A stretch of DNA of 7,425 nucleotides from Candidatus Fermentibacteraceae bacterium. Its GTDB lineage: Bacteria > Fermentibacterota > Fermentibacteria > Fermentibacterales > JCC-6. Under the pieces are notes generated by a model. The model worked only from the letters and a program-made list of their open reading frames with translations, did not search any database and had not been told where the DNA came from. This document shows positions 5,674 through 7,425 of the stretch, one piece after another. Positions within the stretch are counted from its first letter, which is position 1. Each line of letters begins with the position of its first letter. The stretch is from contig JAGGYZ010000174.1 of NCBI GenBank assembly GCA_021162285.1, positions 1-7,425 on the forward strand, written 5' to 3'. Both the position numbers and the translations under genes were made by a program.

Positions 5674-6294
5674 TTAGTCCATATCAGAGAGATCAACACT
5701 CCAGTAGAAACCATCGGAGTCTACCCAGACTTCCCAGATGGTGTAAACATCCCCATCTTCGTCTTCGCATTTGAAGTCGTAGTAATCACCTGCAGGCACA
5801 TAGAATGTAAGGCTTTCACCTGGGTCAAGAAGGTCTGAGCCAAGTCTGTCTTCACCCCATGGAGAATCACTTGGATCGCCGTAGACGTACCAGATTGTCC
5901 AGCTGCCAAGATCGTTCTCAATGGTAACAGGTGCCGTTCCGCCCACAGAAGCACTGGAACCGGCTCTTCCCCAGTCCTGTTCACCAAGGTTGTCAAGGTC
6001 AACCCACATATCAACGGTTCCACTTACTTCCACATTCCAGAATATGTATGTGTCGCCATCTTCGTCTTCAATCTGCACATCATACTCACCATTGTTGAGA
6101 CGGAATGTACGGCTATTTCCGGGGCTTATTGTTTCACTTGACCCCAGCCAGTCATCACCCCACGAATCAGCAGATGAAGGTGAAATGTAGACATAGTAAA
6201 ACTCATAGTTTCCAGTGTCATTGGTGATGTTGAGACGACCGGCAAATGAAACTGCAACAAATGCCATCATAAGAATAAAAAGCGTTTTCCTCAA
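5674..6294 (-). CDS. Secreted acidic protein with two tandem DEDGD-containing modules
   Basis: From TTG 6294 the product has 206 residues: a signal peptide (RKTLFILMMAFVAVSFA, predicted cleavage near residues 18-19), then two copies of a roughly 75-residue module at about 22-100 and 123-203, joined by a Gly/Ser/Ala linker. Each copy follows the pattern I-x-N-D, a Tyr/Trp-rich strand ending YVY, W-G-(D/E)-D-x-L-G, a PG(N/E)S turn with a TF strand, (N/A)G-(E/D)-Y, then EDEDGD-x-Y-x-x-W and a closing acidic/Trp strand. The repeats are clear in protein but diverged in DNA, so the duplication is not recent. The product is strongly acidic and beta-rich. The DEDGD motif suggests metal binding, possibly Ca2+, which is inference. 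Similar modules occur in proteins of uncharacterised function; I cannot assign a role. A longer frame reaches TTG 6369, but the start at 6294 has the strong ribosome site and begins exactly at a signal peptide. Confidence 0.82.
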   Translation of the reverse strand: MRKTLFILMMAFVAVSFAGRLNITNDTGNYEFYYVYISPSSADSWGDDWLGSSETISPGNSRTFRLNNGEYDVQIEDEDGDTYIFWNVEVSGTVDMWVDLDNLGEQDWGRAGSSASVGGTAPVTIENDLGSWTIWYVYGDPSDSPWGEDRLGSDLLDPGESLTFYVPAGDYYDFKCEDEDGDVYTIWEVWVDSDGFYWSVDLSDMD

Positions 6295-6300
6295 AACATT

Positions 6301-6305
6301 CCTCC
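6301..6305 (-). promoter_or_regulatory. Strong ribosome binding site fixing the TTG start at 6294
   Basis: On the minus strand AAAGGGGAGGAA contains GGAGG 6 nt upstream of TTG 6294. It is the best Shine-Dalgarno match in the window and supports the internal start over the upstream TTG at 6369. Confidence 0.8.
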
Positions 6306-6313
6306 CCTTTATC

Positions 6314-6329
6314 CGGCGGTTTTCCGCCG
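6314..6329 (-). promoter_or_regulatory. Leader hairpin just upstream of the secreted-protein ribosome site
   Basis: CGGCGG-AAAA-CCGCCG (identical stem arms read on the minus strand) forms a 6-bp G+C-only stem ending 8 nt before the GGAGG. It could stabilise the mRNA 5' end or affect translation. No alternative pairing with the ribosome site is obvious. Confidence 0.5.
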
Positions 6330-6368
6330 ACCACGATCGAATGGAATACCCGACCTTCGCCTTAGACA

Positions 6369-6394
6369 ATTATTCAACCGTACACTGATGTCAA
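6369..6394 (-). promoter_or_regulatory. Possible promoter of the secreted-protein gene
   Basis: On the minus strand a perfect TTGACA (6394-6389) is followed by AATAAT (6374-6369), but the spacer is only 14 nt, shorter than normal for sigma-70. Transcription starting near 6362 would give a leader of about 65 nt that includes the hairpin at 6314-6329. Confidence 0.35.
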
Positions 6395-6415
6395 TGCCCG
6401 GCATCACTTCTACAC

Positions 6416-6443
6416 CAGACAGCCAGCGTGTATTCCATATTAT
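6416..6443 (+). promoter_or_regulatory. Possible promoter of the DUF362 gene
   Basis: CAGACA (6416-6421) and TATTAT (6438-6443) are separated by 16 nt, matching four and five consensus bases. An overlapping TATATT at 6441-6446 is an alternative -10. Start of transcription would be near 6450, with a short leader before the AAGAGGA ribosome site at 6468-6474. Confidence 0.4.
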
Positions 6444-6479
6444 ATTAGCTGCTCAACCCGGTTCTGAAAGAGGAAAACT

Positions 6480-7425
6480 ATGAAAGTGCTGTATACTTCA
6501 ACACATTCAGGTGTAGACCAGGCTGTGGGAAGGCTTATGGACAGTATCCCGTGGCGAGAGATGATTGGCCGGGGTGAAGACGTTCTTGTAAAAGTAAACC
6601 TCACGTGGGACTACTTAAGACCTGGCGTAAACACCTCTCCGTGGGTGGTTGAAGCTGTTTGCAGACGGCTGAAAGAACATGCAGGACAAATATACATAGG
6701 CGAATCCAGTCAGATACTTGTTGATGCATCCAGAGCACTTCGCGTTCAATGTATGGATGCTGTTGTTGAGAGACAGGGGTTGATCTGGCACAACTTCAGC
6801 GATCACCCCTGGAAGGAAGTCACAGTAAATGGCCTTACATTCGGTATTCCTGAGATTTGTACAGAAATGCCCGTTGTGTCTGTTCCCGTGGTTAAAACCC
6901 ACTACAGATCGGTGATCTCCGTGGCAATGAAACACCTTTACGGATGCCTCAACGACGGCAGACACAACTATCACTACAGACTGCCAGACTACACAGTTGC
7001 AGTTAACAAGGCTATTCCGGTGAAGTTCATTCTTGCCGACGGCACTGTGAGTCTTGAGGGCAACGGACCCAAACCGGGGATTCCAAAGAGAACGGACTTT
7101 GTTGCCCTGTCCACCGACCCGGTTGCCATGGACTACTCTATCTCAAAAGTGATGGGTATCAACCCTGAATCTGTGGAAACCATCCGCATGGGAAACGGTC
7201 AGGTCGGATCGTATGACAACATCGAGGATGTGTGCATTCCACCGCTTGAGAGTGTACCGTCATTCCACTACAAACCGGCAGAACCCAACTTCGTGGCAAA
7301 GGTTGAAAAAAAGATAAGAGGAAAGAGAAAACAGGGTGCGGTACAAAAGGACGGCCCATTTATCGGAATAATGAAAACCGGCGCAAAGCACTGGTATAAT
7401 CTGTCTTATTCTCTTTTCGGTCAAA
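6480..7425 (+). CDS. DUF362 family protein (C-terminus beyond the window)
   Basis: The frame opens at ATG 6480, preceded by AAGAGGA 5 nt upstream, and continues for 315 codons to the right edge, so the gene is partial. Family landmarks visible are VLVKVNLTW (35-43), NTSPWVVEAVCRRL (51-64), IYIGES (71-76), PVVKTHYRSVISVAMKHLYG (136-155), ILADGTVSLEGNGP (184-197) and STDPVAMD (211-218). DUF362 proteins are common in anaerobes, often fused to ferredoxin domains; their biochemical function is not established. No CxxCxxC ferredoxin motif appears in the visible 315 residues, whose few cysteines are scattered. After residue 270 the sequence becomes very basic (VEKKIRGKRKQ), then ends in an aromatic helix-like stretch. 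No operon partner is visible, as the upstream neighbour is divergent. Confidence 0.85.
   Translation, partial: MKVLYTSTHSGVDQAVGRLMDSIPWREMIGRGEDVLVKVNLTWDYLRPGVNTSPWVVEAVCRRLKEHAGQIYIGESSQILVDASRALRVQCMDAVVERQGLIWHNFSDHPWKEVTVNGLTFGIPEICTEMPVVSVPVVKTHYRSVISVAMKHLYGCLNDGRHNYHYRLPDYTVAVNKAIPVKFILADGTVSLEGNGPKPGIPKRTDFVALSTDPVAMDYSISKVMGINPESVETIRMGNGQVGSYDNIEDVCIPPLESVPSFHYKPAEPNFVAKVEKKIRGKRKQGAVQKDGPFIGIMKTGAKHWYNLSYSLFGQ

Noticed and set aside
6295..6369. Longer N-terminus for the secreted protein, starting at TTG 6369
   Set aside because: It would put 25 extra residues before a good signal peptide, has no ribosome site, overlaps the likely promoter, and the GGAGG site points to TTG 6294.
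6615..6974. Minus-strand open frame of 119 codons
   Set aside because: It is antisense to the DUF362 gene, whose motifs are unmistakable in the plus frame.
1..7425. Mobile element, CRISPR array, toxin-antitoxin or defence system
   Set aside because: No direct-repeat arrays, transposase or integrase motifs, or defence domains were seen; the tRNA is not followed by an integrase or a repeated tRNA end.

Overview
The window is a compact bacterial chromosomal segment, about half G+C by eye, holding mostly housekeeping genes. It looks like a free-living bacterium from a lineage I cannot name with confidence. Intergenic gaps are short, tandem genes overlap by ATGA, some starts are TTG, and stretches of the layout match gene orders found in several phyla. 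A DUF362 protein and a GerMN-type protein beside a cell-wall amidase would suit an anaerobic or poorly cultured group, but this is only a guess. I see no phage, insertion sequence, CRISPR array or other mobile element.

Left part (1-4163, minus strand): one probable operon read right to left. It runs smpB, an N-acetylmuramoyl-L-alanine amidase, a GerMN-like membrane protein, rph (RNase PH), rdgB/ham1 (XTP/dITP diphosphatase), a doubtful small ORF, and a Smr-domain protein that runs off the left edge. smpB/amidase and rph/rdgB overlap by 4 nt, and amidase/gerM abut. The gerM-rph-rdgB order recalls the Bacillus subtilis gerM-rph-ysnA cluster, which helps identify the weakly conserved GerM-like protein. 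The operon mixes trans-translation, RNA 3'-end trimming, nucleotide-pool cleaning and envelope remodelling.

Middle (4164-5010): a tRNA-Leu(CAG) gene on the plus strand has its own promoter, which lies back to back with the smpB promoter region, and its own intrinsic terminator. It is followed by a convergent, isolated RmlC-type sugar epimerase on the minus strand whose active-site neighbourhood is somewhat unusual. The epimerase is divergent from nth.

Right part (5010-7425): nth (endonuclease III, complete [4Fe-4S] cysteine set) converges, across a hairpin terminator, on a secreted acidic protein. That protein is made of two copies of a roughly 75-residue module carrying a DEDGD motif. A divergent intergenic region of about 185 bp then leads to a DUF362 protein cut by the right edge.

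There is no gene-free stretch above 300 bases. The least explained items are the two-module secreted protein, the 195-bp gap between rdgB and the Smr gene, the winged-helix-like tail of the Smr protein, and the altered epimerase.
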